Below are positions 8,171-15,720 of a stretch of DNA of 35,122 nucleotides, one piece after another. This DNA comes from Methanosphaera stadtmanae. Its GTDB lineage: Archaea > Methanobacteriota > Methanobacteria > Methanobacteriales > Methanobacteriaceae. Both the position numbers and the translations under genes were made by a program. Each line of letters opens with the position of its first letter. The first letter of the stretch is position 1. Under the pieces are notes generated by a model. The model made no database searches, was not told where the DNA came from, and saw only the letters and a list, made by a program, of their open reading frames with translations. The stretch spans positions 1-35,122 of the forward strand of contig SUTR01000026.1 in the NCBI GenBank assembly GCA_015062825.1, given 5' to 3'.

Positions 8171-8575
8171 TTACAAGAACTTTCTTGTAAAATTTTTAAT
8201 GTTTTCAATATCATCTTCATTAGGTCTGTCAATATTCATGCCGGCAAAGCTACCTGGACAATGAAATTCATCATCCGATATTGTTATGTCGTTATTATTG
8301 CAAATATCTTTTATCTGATTATAACTTGACTGCATGATACCTGCTGTACTGAAGTTAACAAGCAATCCTATTTCTACATTCAGATTATTGAAGAAATTTT
8401 TAACGCTAGGATCTATTGCAGAACCATAGATACTACTTCCTAAAAACAGTACTCCAACATCCTCTTCAAGTTCATCAGATATAGGTTTTGCTTCTATATT
8501 TAGTACTTCTGCTATTGCATCTGCTAATTTTTTTGTATTTCCTGATTTAGTATAATATCGTATTGCATATTTCAT
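8171..8575 (-). CDS. Flavodoxin-domain protein
   Basis: 134 residues, one flavodoxin fold. The N-terminal strand and FMN phosphate loop are YYTKSGNTKKLA (about 7-18), followed by VGVLFLGSSIYGS, the second flavin-contact loop. It probably carries one- or two-electron flow as a soluble FMN protein, possibly close to menaquinone-dependent protoporphyrinogen-oxidase-like (HemG/FldA) short flavodoxins. Its ATG overlaps the stop of the peroxidase gene as TAATG, so the two are translationally coupled; a natural reading is that it supplies electrons in the same oxidative-stress response (inference). Confidence 0.85.
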   Translation of the reverse strand: MKYAIRYYTKSGNTKKLADAIAEVLNIEAKPISDELEEDVGVLFLGSSIYGSAIDPSVKNFFNNLNVEIGLLVNFSTAGIMQSSYNQIKDICNNNDITISDDEFHCPGSFAGMNIDRPNEDDIENIKNFTRKFL

Positions 8576-9114
8576 TATAATAACTCTTTAATTTTTTCCT
8601 TTACATCATTTAAATCTTCTGTTGGTTCAAATCTTTGAACAACATTTCCTTCACGATCCACTAAGAACTTAGTAAAGTTCCATTTGATGTCATCATTATC
8701 TTTATAGTTTCGGTTCATCACTTTAAGAGCTAATTTAAGTTTTCTAGCACCTTTTCCAGTTATATCCTTAAATGGCTGTTCTTTTTTAAGATATGTGTAT
8801 AATGGATCGGCATTTTCTCCATTTACATCAATTTTATCAAATATTGGATATTGTACTAAAAATTTAACACGGCAAGTTTCTTTAATTTCTGCACCTGTAC
8901 CTGGTGCCTGATTACCAAATTGGTTACATGGGAAGTCAAGTATTGTAAATCCTTCATCCTTAAATTCATTATACATTTCAGTCAATTCATTATATTGTGG
9001 TGTAAATCCACATTTTGTTGCTGAATTAACAATTAATAATACTTTACCTTCATATTCTTTTAATGACTGCATGTTTCCATCTGAATCTTTAACTTCAAAA
9101 TCATATATTGACAT
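8575..9114 (-). CDS. Glutathione peroxidase family thiol peroxidase (Cys type)
   Basis: 179 residues, typical length. Peroxidatic Cys35 sits in SATKCGFTPQYNEL; the rest of the catalytic tetrad is visible as Gln69 (NQFGNQAPGT), Trp145 and Asn146 (KWNFTKFLVDREG). Cys63 is in FPCNQF, and Cys81 (IKETCRVKF) is at the place of the resolving Cys of thioredoxin-using family members. Most likely it reduces hydroperoxides with thioredoxin, since methanogens normally lack glutathione. The frame opens at a GTG at 9123 that is itself part of AAGGTGA; the ATG at 9114, five bases after that site, is the true start. Coupled by TAATG overlap to the flavodoxin gene. The family is mainly bacterial and eukaryotic, so lateral acquisition is plausible. 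Confidence 0.92.
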   Translation of the reverse strand: MSIYDFEVKDSDGNMQSLKEYEGKVLLIVNSATKCGFTPQYNELTEMYNEFKDEGFTILDFPCNQFGNQAPGTGAEIKETCRVKFLVQYPIFDKIDVNGENADPLYTYLKKEQPFKDITGKGARKLKLALKVMNRNYKDNDDIKWNFTKFLVDREGNVVQRFEPTEDLNDVKEKIKELL

Positions 9115-9237
9115 TAATTTCACCTTGTGTATTTTTATATATTAAAATTACATTTTTATAATGCTTTATTTTTTATTATTATATACTTTGTATGTATGAT
9201 TTTTAATTCATCATATATAAGTTTTATTTTTGATTAA

Positions 9238-10143
9238 TTATAACAAGTTATCTAAAATTTCTTCTATATCCTCTGAAAATCTAATGTATCTTGATAAAAA
9301 ATCATTAAATGCATCTATTTTTGATAATTCTTCAGGAGTCATTAGCTTCCATGTCTTATGATATTCGACAGCTACTTCAAAATGACTTCTATTAAATCTT
9401 GCAAGGGTCCAGTCTTTAATTTTATAGGTCATCTGTTCAAATGGAAAACGAATAATAGAAGGAGTATTAAATCCTATGCCAAATTCAAGTAGTAATGTTT
9501 TTTCATTCACACAGCTATTTATAAATTCATTATATGCATTGCTTTGATAATGCCAATGTTCATCTTCAACAAAATAATGATCTTTTCTAAGGTGTGGATC
9601 CATAGGTCCATCACATACAGGACATTTAGGAACTAGATCATAGGGTATTTTCAAATCTTTGTCTGTGGAGTTTATCATTTCCTTGATTAGTTGACTGTTC
9701 TTATATACCTTCGGATGGCAGCCCTTTGAACATTGAATATAGTTATAGCTTCCCTGTGTTGCAAATACACATGAAGCTTCAAAATTTGATTTGAAGAATT
9801 GATCATCAACGTTGGTTGTTATGACAAAATAATTTTTGTCCTTGACTAAATCATATAACTTAGTATATAGTTTTGTTGATTGCATACCAACATTGTTAAG
9901 GTATATGTGTCTTGCCCAATATGCCCATTTTTCTTCTTCTGTATCAAATGGATAAAAACCTGATGTATACATATCAGTCATATCATATTTGTCTATAAAT
10001 TCTTGAAAGTTATCTGTAAATCTCTTCCCATCATATTCAATTCCTGCTGCTGTTGATAATCCAGCACCAGCTCCTATGATTATATTATCAGATTCATCTA
10101 ATAATTGTGCAATCTTATTTAATCTTTCTTTAAACTCATTCAT
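9238..10143 (-). CDS. Sirtuin, class M (SirTM)-like, His replaced by Gln
   Basis: 301 residues with the start at ATG 10143 (GAAGTGA five bases upstream); the longer frame to 10212 adds 23 residues of non-sirtuin character with no ribosome site. Rossmann NAD motif GAGAGLSTAAG (24-34) followed by YDGKRF, the NAD-ribose motif TTNVDDQF (109-116, Asn111), and a zinc ribbon Cys138-x3-Cys142 / Cys174-x2-Cys177. Where deacetylating sirtuins have the catalytic HG, this protein reads ATQGSY with Gln130. The GAGAGLS motif and this Gln are features I know from the SirTM class of protein ADP-ribosyltransferases, normally linked to a macrodomain gene and lipoylated GcvH-L. None of those partners is here. 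It lies between azlD and the peroxidase gene. Deacetylase activity seems unlikely; ADP-ribosylation is inferred. Confidence 0.87.
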   Translation of the reverse strand: MNEFKERLNKIAQLLDESDNIIIGAGAGLSTAAGIEYDGKRFTDNFQEFIDKYDMTDMYTSGFYPFDTEEEKWAYWARHIYLNNVGMQSTKLYTKLYDLVKDKNYFVITTNVDDQFFKSNFEASCVFATQGSYNYIQCSKGCHPKVYKNSQLIKEMINSTDKDLKIPYDLVPKCPVCDGPMDPHLRKDHYFVEDEHWHYQSNAYNEFINSCVNEKTLLLEFGIGFNTPSIIRFPFEQMTYKIKDWTLARFNRSHFEVAVEYHKTWKLMTPEELSKIDAFNDFLSRYIRFSEDIEEILDNLL

Positions 10144-10239
10144 ATCCTTCACTTCATTTATTAAATTTATTATAATATTTAGCAGTATTTCAATTAATTG
10201 TTTAGTTACCATTTTGTAACATAAAAAAAATAGATGAAA

Positions 10240-10554
10240 TTAGATTAATGGTATAATTGAATATACAATTATCAAAATTATAACAGTTAGTATAACTATT
10301 GCACCTAACGGTACTTTCTTCCATGATAGTCCTGCTGCTACTAGTGCTCCTATTAGGCCAATATACCATAACTTTGAATCTACAGTTAGTACACCAGGAC
10401 ATATTAATGCGGCAAGTGCTGTGTATGGAAGAAGATTAAGGAATTTTTCAGTCTTTGGTGAAAACTTTATTTTATCTACAAATATTGCTGGTACAAGACG
10501 AGGAATAAATGTTACAATCGCACATCCCAGTATCATCAGATTAACAGCATTCAT
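10240..10554 (-). CDS. azlD: AzlD-type branched-chain amino acid exporter small subunit
   Basis: 104 residues, about four membrane helices, usual size for AzlD. The family pattern is seen in TFIPRLVPA near the N-terminus, LPYTALAALICPG (about 42-54) and the glycine-rich GLIGALVAAGLSWKKVPLG. With AzlC it forms a secondary exporter of branched-chain amino acids or analogues. Its start overlaps the end of azlC by 14 bases, indicating translational coupling. The sirtuin gene follows within about 100 bases on the same strand. Confidence 0.9.
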   Translation of the reverse strand: MNAVNLMILGCAIVTFIPRLVPAIFVDKIKFSPKTEKFLNLLPYTALAALICPGVLTVDSKLWYIGLIGALVAAGLSWKKVPLGAIVILTVIILIIVYSIIPLI

Positions 10555-11272
10555 CCAATTCCTCCTGTGTATTATCTGTTAAGTATTCATCATCAACTAT
10601 ATGGACTCCTATTAAGGCCGCGATGAGTGTAGATACTATCAATGACCAATTGCCGATAACAAACTGCAATCCAGTATTCAATATTGCTGTAATTAATACC
10701 AATAGTCCTATTTGTCTATTTTCCTTAATTGCAGGCACCAATATTGCTACAAATAATGCATATAATGATATGTTGAAGCTGTTTGTAACTATGATAGGAA
10801 GTATATCCAATAGCAACACTCCTATTATTGCACCCAATATCCATGATAGATATGATGTAAATGCTATTCCAATGTATGTGCATATGGATGATTCATTCAT
10901 CAGACTGAAGACTGCAAATGCTTCATCTACTGCCAGATGTGCTGAAAGTATGTTAAGTGGAGTGGTGCTGTCTTTTGCCTTATTGTATATAACGGTATTC
11001 ATTACCATATATCGTAGATTGACAACAAAATTTGTAAGTATTATTGCTATTATACTAGCACCATTTAATAGCATTGTTGCACCTATGATTTCTCCTGCTC
11101 CTGCATATACAAATATTGAGAATAATACTGTTTGAATTGGATTCATTCCTGCCTTTAATGCTATTGCTGCATAGCCAATTCCCATTGGTACATAGCCCAA
11201 TGTTATTGGTACAGAGTTTTTTACACCAAGTATGAATTTATCCTTATCAAATTTAATTTTATCAACTCCCAT
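10541..11272 (-). CDS. azlC: AzlC-type branched-chain amino acid exporter large subunit
   Basis: 243 residues from ATG 11272. About seven membrane helices; the family start SVPITLGYVPMGIGYAAIALKAG, the motif FSIFVYAGAGE, and NLRYMVM with SAHLAVDEAFAVF are all characteristic of AzlC. The true start is uncertain. ATG 11272 has no ribosome site, whereas the first codons themselves contain GGAGTTGAT, which is placed eight bases (from GGAG) before an in-frame ATT at 11257. That ATT would give IKFDKDKFILGVKNSVP, close to a usual AzlC N-terminus and 5 residues shorter. Coupled to azlD by overlap. Confidence 0.9.
   Translation of the reverse strand: MGVDKIKFDKDKFILGVKNSVPITLGYVPMGIGYAAIALKAGMNPIQTVLFSIFVYAGAGEIIGATMLLNGASIIAIILTNFVVNLRYMVMNTVIYNKAKDSTTPLNILSAHLAVDEAFAVFSLMNESSICTYIGIAFTSYLSWILGAIIGVLLLDILPIIVTNSFNISLYALFVAILVPAIKENRQIGLLVLITAILNTGLQFVIGNWSLIVSTLIAALIGVHIVDDEYLTDNTQEELDECC
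11255..11270 (-). promoter_or_regulatory. Possible ribosome site with ATT start inside the annotated azlC 5' end
   Basis: The - strand reads GGGAGTTGATAAAATT; GGAGTTGAT differs from the ideal GGAGGTGAT at one base and the ATT is in frame with azlC. A competing ATG exists two bases upstream of this site but has no Shine-Dalgarno sequence of its own. Confidence 0.35.
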
Positions 11273-11317
11273 GAATTTTTATAGTTATGTGTGTTTTCAG
11301 TAATATTCATCTTCTTT

Positions 11318-12085
11318 TTAATCTATATCTTTTATATGTGGATTTCTGTATTGACCATGACTATTTGTCCTGTTATCATATTGTATGGAAAACTGTGGAC
11401 ATAAATGCAGGCATCTAAGACACATTACACATCTTTCATATATCCATTCTATTTTTTCATCATTCAATTTAATTGCACTTATTGGACAGTTTTTCTCACA
11501 TAAGCCACATCCTGTACATGTATCCAATACATGTAGATGACTTGTTTTTCTTTGCCTATCATAAAATATCTGTGCAATATTTGATAGTATTTTATTTTTC
11601 TTATTTTTTGAGTAATCTCCATCATCATGTGATTGTATATGTTCTATGATGGCATCTATTTCATCCTCAGTAGTCTGATTGAATTTGTCAATCTTTTCTT
11701 GACTGCTTAAGTCAAATGAGGGTGTCCACGTATCGGCCATTTTCACACTATATGATGCGTTGAGTTTAATGTTTATATCTTGCAGATATTCTCTTACATA
11801 TCCTGATGAATATCCTGTGCTAGTTCCATAACTACTTATATGGTAGATATAATTATTTCCATTGGCATTAATTGTAATATTTGATAAATATTCTTCAACA
11901 TAACTTGGCAGTCCCCAAAAATATGTTGGAGTGATAATTCCCAATGTTTCATCTTCTTCTAAGTTTATTATATAATCATCATCCTTGACTAGTTGTATCA
12001 TTGACTGTATGGAGTCATTTGTCTGTTTACTTATTCTTGTTGCAATATATTTATTGTTTCCTGTTGCTGAGAAGTATATTATCAT
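11318..12085 (-). CDS. EFR1-type flavodoxin / 2[4Fe-4S] ferredoxin fusion
   Basis: 255 residues. An N-terminal flavodoxin domain (IIYFSATGNNKYIA phosphate loop at 2-15; TPTYFWGLPSYVEEYL at 52-67, as in EFR1-family proteins) is followed by a C-terminal bacterial-type ferredoxin with two complete clusters, CTGCGLCEKNCP (Cys190, 193, 196, 200) and CVMCLRCLHLCP (Cys219, 222, 225, 229). It can pass electrons between FMN and two [4Fe-4S] centres; partner unknown. GGTGAT precedes tandem ATG codons; the second (12085) has the better spacing, the first is 12088. It sits 45 bases upstream of azlC on the same strand. Confidence 0.9.
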   Translation of the reverse strand: MIIYFSATGNNKYIATRISKQTNDSIQSMIQLVKDDDYIINLEEDETLGIITPTYFWGLPSYVEEYLSNITINANGNNYIYHISSYGTSTGYSSGYVREYLQDINIKLNASYSVKMADTWTPSFDLSSQEKIDKFNQTTEDEIDAIIEHIQSHDDGDYSKNKKNKILSNIAQIFYDRQRKTSHLHVLDTCTGCGLCEKNCPISAIKLNDEKIEWIYERCVMCLRCLHLCPQFSIQYDNRTNSHGQYRNPHIKDID

Positions 12086-12160
12086 CATATCACCAAAATA
12101 GTTAGGTATTTCATAAGAGTATTAAAATAGATGAGAAGAGGGTCAAGGTTTTATTATGTT

Positions 12161-12979
12161 TTATATAATTGATAACCAATTTTGTATAATTTCATCATTG
12201 TCGTTTACTATTTTTCTTACATTTTCATAGTATGTTCCCTCTTTTATCCAGGAATCATTGTTTCTTTTTTCGATACAGTTGAATTTTTCATCATCTATCT
12301 TATATGCCAAACTCATATTGTTGTAGTTTGCAATATCATCTGTTTTAACATCATCTGTATAATCCCTATCTTCATCATCCTGTGCTAATCCCACTACTGC
12401 ACATAGTTCTAGGTCATATATTAAGGATACTTTGCTTCTTCCATTTGTTTTGGATAAGTCATAGTCTTCAAGGTATGTTCCTTTATTTAGCTCTTCTTGA
12501 TTTACTAGTGGTACTATAAATGGGATTCTTGATACTACGATTCTATTATCAAATACTCTTGCAAGTCTATGTTTCAGTAATGATTCTATTATGTATCTGT
12601 TTGGTGATTCTATTATTATGCTTGATTCAAATAGCAATGTTGCTTCATCAAGTTCTTCTTGTAGCAGATGATTTCCTCTGAATTCTGGCAGTACATAGAT
12701 ATGTTGCATTACAAGAGCATTTTCTTCAAAACTGCTTGTTCTATATGTTGCAAATCCCACTACTTCATTTTCATATACTATTTCTTTAAAGAAGAAACAT
12801 GTTTCATCTTCACGTATGTAGAAGTTATTTTCCTGTATTGATCTGTATATATAGATATAATTATCTTTAAGTAGTGGGATGATTGGTAATGTAAATATAT
12901 TATCGTCTTCATCTTTCTGATATTTAAATACTTCACCTAATCCTGTTGGTCTTTTAACTCTTTTGTTTGGATTTACCAT
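12161..12979 (-). CDS. GNAT-like protein with extra C-terminal region
   Basis: 272 residues. The middle part (about 60-150) looks like a GNAT acetyltransferase core: FFFKEIVYENEVVGFATYR, then the strand and acetyl-CoA pyrophosphate-loop-like MQHIYVLPEFRGNHLLQEEL, and a helix-strand end IIIESPNRYIIESLLKHR. The loop EFRGNHL is a degenerate version of the usual Q/RxxGxG/A. The last 110 residues are acidic and not recognised. N-terminal KRVKRPTGLGEVFKYQKDED is basic and unassigned. Substrate unknown; the acetyltransferase call rests on fold pattern only. Upstream of the EFR1 gene by 75 bases, possibly cotranscribed. Start ATG 12979 has CGGGG about ten bases before it. Confidence 0.68.
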   Translation of the reverse strand: MVNPNKRVKRPTGLGEVFKYQKDEDDNIFTLPIIPLLKDNYIYIYRSIQENNFYIREDETCFFFKEIVYENEVVGFATYRTSSFEENALVMQHIYVLPEFRGNHLLQEELDEATLLFESSIIIESPNRYIIESLLKHRLARVFDNRIVVSRIPFIVPLVNQEELNKGTYLEDYDLSKTNGRSKVSLIYDLELCAVVGLAQDDEDRDYTDDVKTDDIANYNNMSLAYKIDDEKFNCIEKRNNDSWIKEGTYYENVRKIVNDNDEIIQNWLSII

Positions 12980-13268
12980 AAAATTTTTTCCCCGTATTCT
13001 ATAAATATAATTTCTGTTATTATCTTTATTTCTTCATATTGTTAAATTTTTCAATTCTTTAAAATACTAATATACGGATAAAAAAATGGATAAAATAATT
13101 AAATTATTATACAACATATACATGTTAATATTAAAAATCAAATAAATATTTATATGATTATTTTAAATAAAAAAGAGAAAGAAAAATAAATTATAATATA
13201 TTATTAAATTATAAAATAATTAATCATATTTTTAAGTATATTACAAATTTTTTTTTGAAAACATATGT
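12980..13268. other. Intergenic region, nothing recognised
   Basis: About 290 AT-rich bases between the GNAT-like gene start and the end of the hydrolase gene. I see no reading frame or RNA fold of note; the part near 13000-13090 should hold the GNAT gene promoter. Confidence 0.4.
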
Positions 13269-13994
13269 CTATGACTTGTAGATGTAATCGGCTATGATTT
13301 CTACAACATCATCCTTAGTATCATCAGTAAATCTATGCTCTTCATCAGGATAACATATTAACTTGCAATCAGGAAAAACTTCAGAAGCCTTCTGGGAATA
13401 TGATAATGGTACCCTTCTATCACATTGCCCATGAAAGATATAAACCCTTTTATTGAAGTTCTTGATAATCTCATAAACTTTGATGTTTTTGGCATCATCA
13501 ATATATTTAGCACCTAAATGTTCAGGCATCAGATTAAGAACATTCATTTGCCTTGGAGGCTGTTCTATCATATCATCAGGTATTTCATAAGCTGGGGCAA
13601 AAAGAAACAAAGCATCGGTTATACCAGGATTATCTGATGCAACTAATGAAGACACCAATCCTCCTTGACTATGGCCTGCAAGATATAATGAGGAAATATC
13701 ATATGTTGATTTGATGTGTTCTATAACCCTGCATAAATCAGTACATTCACTGCTAATAGTCATATCACATATTTTCCCAGTACTTTTTGAGTCATAGCCC
13801 CCACCTTGAAAATCATAGATATATGAAGCAATACCATGTTTTAATAATTTTTCAGCATAAGCTTGCATATAACTATGATCCAAAGACAATCCATGAGATA
13901 ATATAACAAATGGATATTTTTTACTTTCATCAGGCAAATATACTAATCCATATATTTCTTGATTGTCAAATTCTATTATATCTTCCATAATCAT
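13269..13994 (-). CDS. Alpha/beta hydrolase (serine esterase/peptidase type)
   Basis: 241 residues. Oxyanion region ILSHGLSLDHSYMQ (31-44), nucleophile elbow AGHSQGG with Ser109, and the remaining triad visible as Asp192 (FHGQCDRRVPLSYS) and His220 (YPDEEHRF). No signal peptide or membrane helix, so it is cytosolic. It resembles the small alpha/beta hydrolases with feruloyl esterase or dienelactone hydrolase-like shape; the natural substrate cannot be read from sequence. AGGATGTG lies ten bases before the first ATG. It stands alone, with about 290 and 375 AT-rich bases on its two sides. Confidence 0.88.
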   Translation of the reverse strand: MIMEDIIEFDNQEIYGLVYLPDESKKYPFVILSHGLSLDHSYMQAYAEKLLKHGIASYIYDFQGGGYDSKSTGKICDMTISSECTDLCRVIEHIKSTYDISSLYLAGHSQGGLVSSLVASDNPGITDALFLFAPAYEIPDDMIEQPPRQMNVLNLMPEHLGAKYIDDAKNIKVYEIIKNFNKRVYIFHGQCDRRVPLSYSQKASEVFPDCKLICYPDEEHRFTDDTKDDVVEIIADYIYKS

Positions 13995-14302
13995 CTTACT
14001 TACACATCCTAGGTCTAAATTAAAAAAATAATAAAATTAATCATCATATTCAAATAAAATAAAATAATTTATACCATTTATTCTATAATAAATCAATATT
14101 CTATCATGAATTATATTCATTTGCATAATCATTAATAATTATATTTGTAAATATAATATCTTGAATACTATTATATATTATAAAATTTATATATTATAAT
14201 ATAAATTAATTATAATTTAAAAAGATGCGTTAAATATAATAGACCATAAAAATATTTGAATAAGATTTTTATCTATTATAAAATGTTATAATTTGTTTAT
14301 AT

Positions 14303-14330
14303 AAGAATTTACCCACCCTAGTAAATTCTT
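14303..14330. repeat. Perfect 10-bp inverted repeat with C/G-rich loop
   Basis: AAGAATTTAC (14303-14312) and GTAAATTCTT (14321-14330) are exact reverse complements around an eight-base loop CCACCCTA. On the - strand the loop reads TAGGGTGG, G-rich in an otherwise AT-only stretch. It follows the cupin gene and its T9 tract on the - strand; on the + strand the second arm runs into TTTCT. It could be a terminator, a small RNA stem or a protein site. Confidence 0.55.
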
Positions 14331-14335
14331 TTTCT

Positions 14336-14344
14336 AAAAAAAAA
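14336..14344 (-). terminator. U-tract terminator of the cupin gene
   Basis: Nine A on +, read as T9 on -, 25 bases after the cupin stop and directly before the inverted repeat at 14303-14330. Confidence 0.45.
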
Positions 14345-14368
14345 GTAGATGAATAAAAAAATCTAATT

Positions 14369-14770
14369 TTATTCTAATTGTTCATATTCCTCATCAGAAA
14401 CTTCTTCTAACCATTCAGTTTCACATTCTGTACCTGGAACTTCAATGGCTATGTGTGTAAATTCACTATTTTTTGATGCACCATGCCAATGTTTAACTCC
14501 TGGTGCAATGTAAACACTACTTCCAGGTACTAGTTTTTGTGCATCTTTTCCTTCTTCCTGATACCATCCTTCACCATGAGTTGCAAGTAATATTTGTCCT
14601 CCACCAGTTTTAGCATGATGAATATGCCAGTTATTTCGACATGCCGGTTCAAATGTGACGTTGGCTATAAAGACTCCTTCTTCATTAATAGTATTTAGAT
14701 AGCTTTGTCCTACAAAAAATTCACCATATGGATTTTCAATTCCTTTTCCAAATAATATTTCATCTTTCAT
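14369..14770 (-). CDS. Single-domain cupin
   Basis: 133 residues, one cupin barrel. Metal ligands of motif 1 are seen in NNWHIHHAKTGGGQILL (His49, His51 or His52, Gln59) and of motif 2 in GVKHWHGASK (His94, His96). Cupins with this HxHx5-6Q pattern are usually paired with carboxymuconolactone decarboxylase-like proteins in gut bacteria and methanogens, and exactly such a gene lies upstream on the same strand. Start: AAGGTGAT stands before two tandem ATG codons; the second (14770) has the better spacing, the first is 14773. Enzyme activity is not predictable; a role in quinone or aromatic/aldehyde detoxification is inference. Confidence 0.88.
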   Translation of the reverse strand: MKDEILFGKGIENPYGEFFVGQSYLNTINEEGVFIANVTFEPACRNNWHIHHAKTGGGQILLATHGEGWYQEEGKDAQKLVPGSSVYIAPGVKHWHGASKNSEFTHIAIEVPGTECETEWLEEVSDEEYEQLE

Positions 14771-14901
14771 CATATCACCTTCATTTATGATTCATCTTTT
14801 TTTTACGATAAGTATACTACATCCTCTTTAATCATAGATTAATTGCCTGCATATAATTATTTTTCAATTCCTTCTTTGTAAATCAGGTTGTTTCAATATT
14901 A

Positions 14902-14912
14902 ATCCGTCGGAT
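14902..14912. promoter_or_regulatory. Short GC-containing palindrome upstream of the cupin gene
   Basis: ATCCGTCGGAT is a perfect inverted repeat of five-base arms around one T. It lies about 40-50 bases upstream of a TATA-like AATTATATG (near 14850-14858, - strand) that could serve the cupin gene. CpG-containing palindromes are rare in this DNA, so it may be a regulator site; this is weak evidence. Confidence 0.25.
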
Positions 14913-14964
14913 GAACATAAACAGTTTCAACTTTGAATAAATTAGCAGATATTCGTATTTACTC

Positions 14965-15720
14965 CTAATTATCACATATTTCATTTACTATGGCAAGAGC
15001 ATTGATTGTTCTTGGAAAACCATTTATTGGTACAAGTACAGTTATTGCACTGACTAATGTTTCTTTGGTATTTCCTACTGTTAAGTTTGCCTGTGTATGT
15101 GCTCTTAGTTGATTTTCACATCCTCTAAGTGATGCAAGCATGACAAATGTTATTAATTCCCTATCTGCATCATCAAGTCCGGTTCTAGTATAGAAGTCAC
15201 CAAAACAGTATCCTGCAAGAAAATCATTGAAGTGTTCTTGACCTTGTGGTGCATTATCAATCATTTGATTAATCAAATCTTCTCCGAAATATTCATATTG
15301 TTTCTTAAGACCTTCTTCTTTACGATTTTTTCTAGTGGTTGTTGATTGTCCTGGTTGTTGAGCAGATACTCCTTTTTCATCAAATATATAATTTACTTCT
15401 TCAAGGAAGTCATATGATTTTGATATTCCTACATAGGGTGTTGTCTGGTATATTACTTCCTTTATTTCAACAGGACTAATTCCCATATCTATTGCAGCTT
15501 CAACAATTATTTTAAATGTATTCAAGGATTGGTTTGTAACCAATGCTGTTAGAATCACAAGTATTGTCTGTCTATCATCTAAAGTTGATTTTTCAAGTAC
15601 TTCATCAAATGCAAAGTTTCTAAATACTTCTGCGAATTCAGGATCATTTGATTCAAGTATTGACTTGTGATTATTTAAATATTTATCATAGTTTTGTTTT
15701 GCTTTATCAGTAATGTTCAT
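14965..15720 (-). CDS. Double carboxymuconolactone decarboxylase-domain protein
   Basis: 251 residues made of two CMD/AhpD-like helical domains joined by a polar linker near 118-135 (SAQQPGQSTTTRKNRKEE). Domain 1 (about 30-110) shows DRQTILVILTALVTNQ and SPVEIKEVIYQTTPYVG; domain 2 (145-251) shows DRELITFVMLASLRGCENQLRAH, with the Cys and His at the usual active-site helix, and ends with FPRTINAL. It lacks the CxxC pair of AhpD peroxiredoxin reductases, so it is of the gamma-CMD type. GAGATGAT precedes ATG 15720. Same strand as the cupin gene but separated by 195 bases that seem to contain a second promoter. Substrate unknown. Confidence 0.88.
   Translation of the reverse strand: MNITDKAKQNYDKYLNNHKSILESNDPEFAEVFRNFAFDEVLEKSTLDDRQTILVILTALVTNQSLNTFKIIVEAAIDMGISPVEIKEVIYQTTPYVGISKSYDFLEEVNYIFDEKGVSAQQPGQSTTTRKNRKEEGLKKQYEYFGEDLINQMIDNAPQGQEHFNDFLAGYCFGDFYTRTGLDDADRELITFVMLASLRGCENQLRAHTQANLTVGNTKETLVSAITVLVPINGFPRTINALAIVNEICDN

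Larger units (their letters stand above)
13995..14368. other. Intergenic region with a conspicuous inverted repeat
   Basis: 374 very AT-rich bases between the cupin gene end and the hydrolase gene start (both - strand). Apart from a U-tract and the stem-loop at 14303-14330 there is no credible gene. The hydrolase promoter should lie near 14030-14100. Confidence 0.45.

Noticed and set aside
10144-10212. Longer N-terminus for the sirtuin
   Set aside because: The 23 added residues are Ile/Asn-rich, have no ribosome site and lie outside the sirtuin fold; the ATG at 10143 has GAAGTGA at good distance. Not fully excluded.
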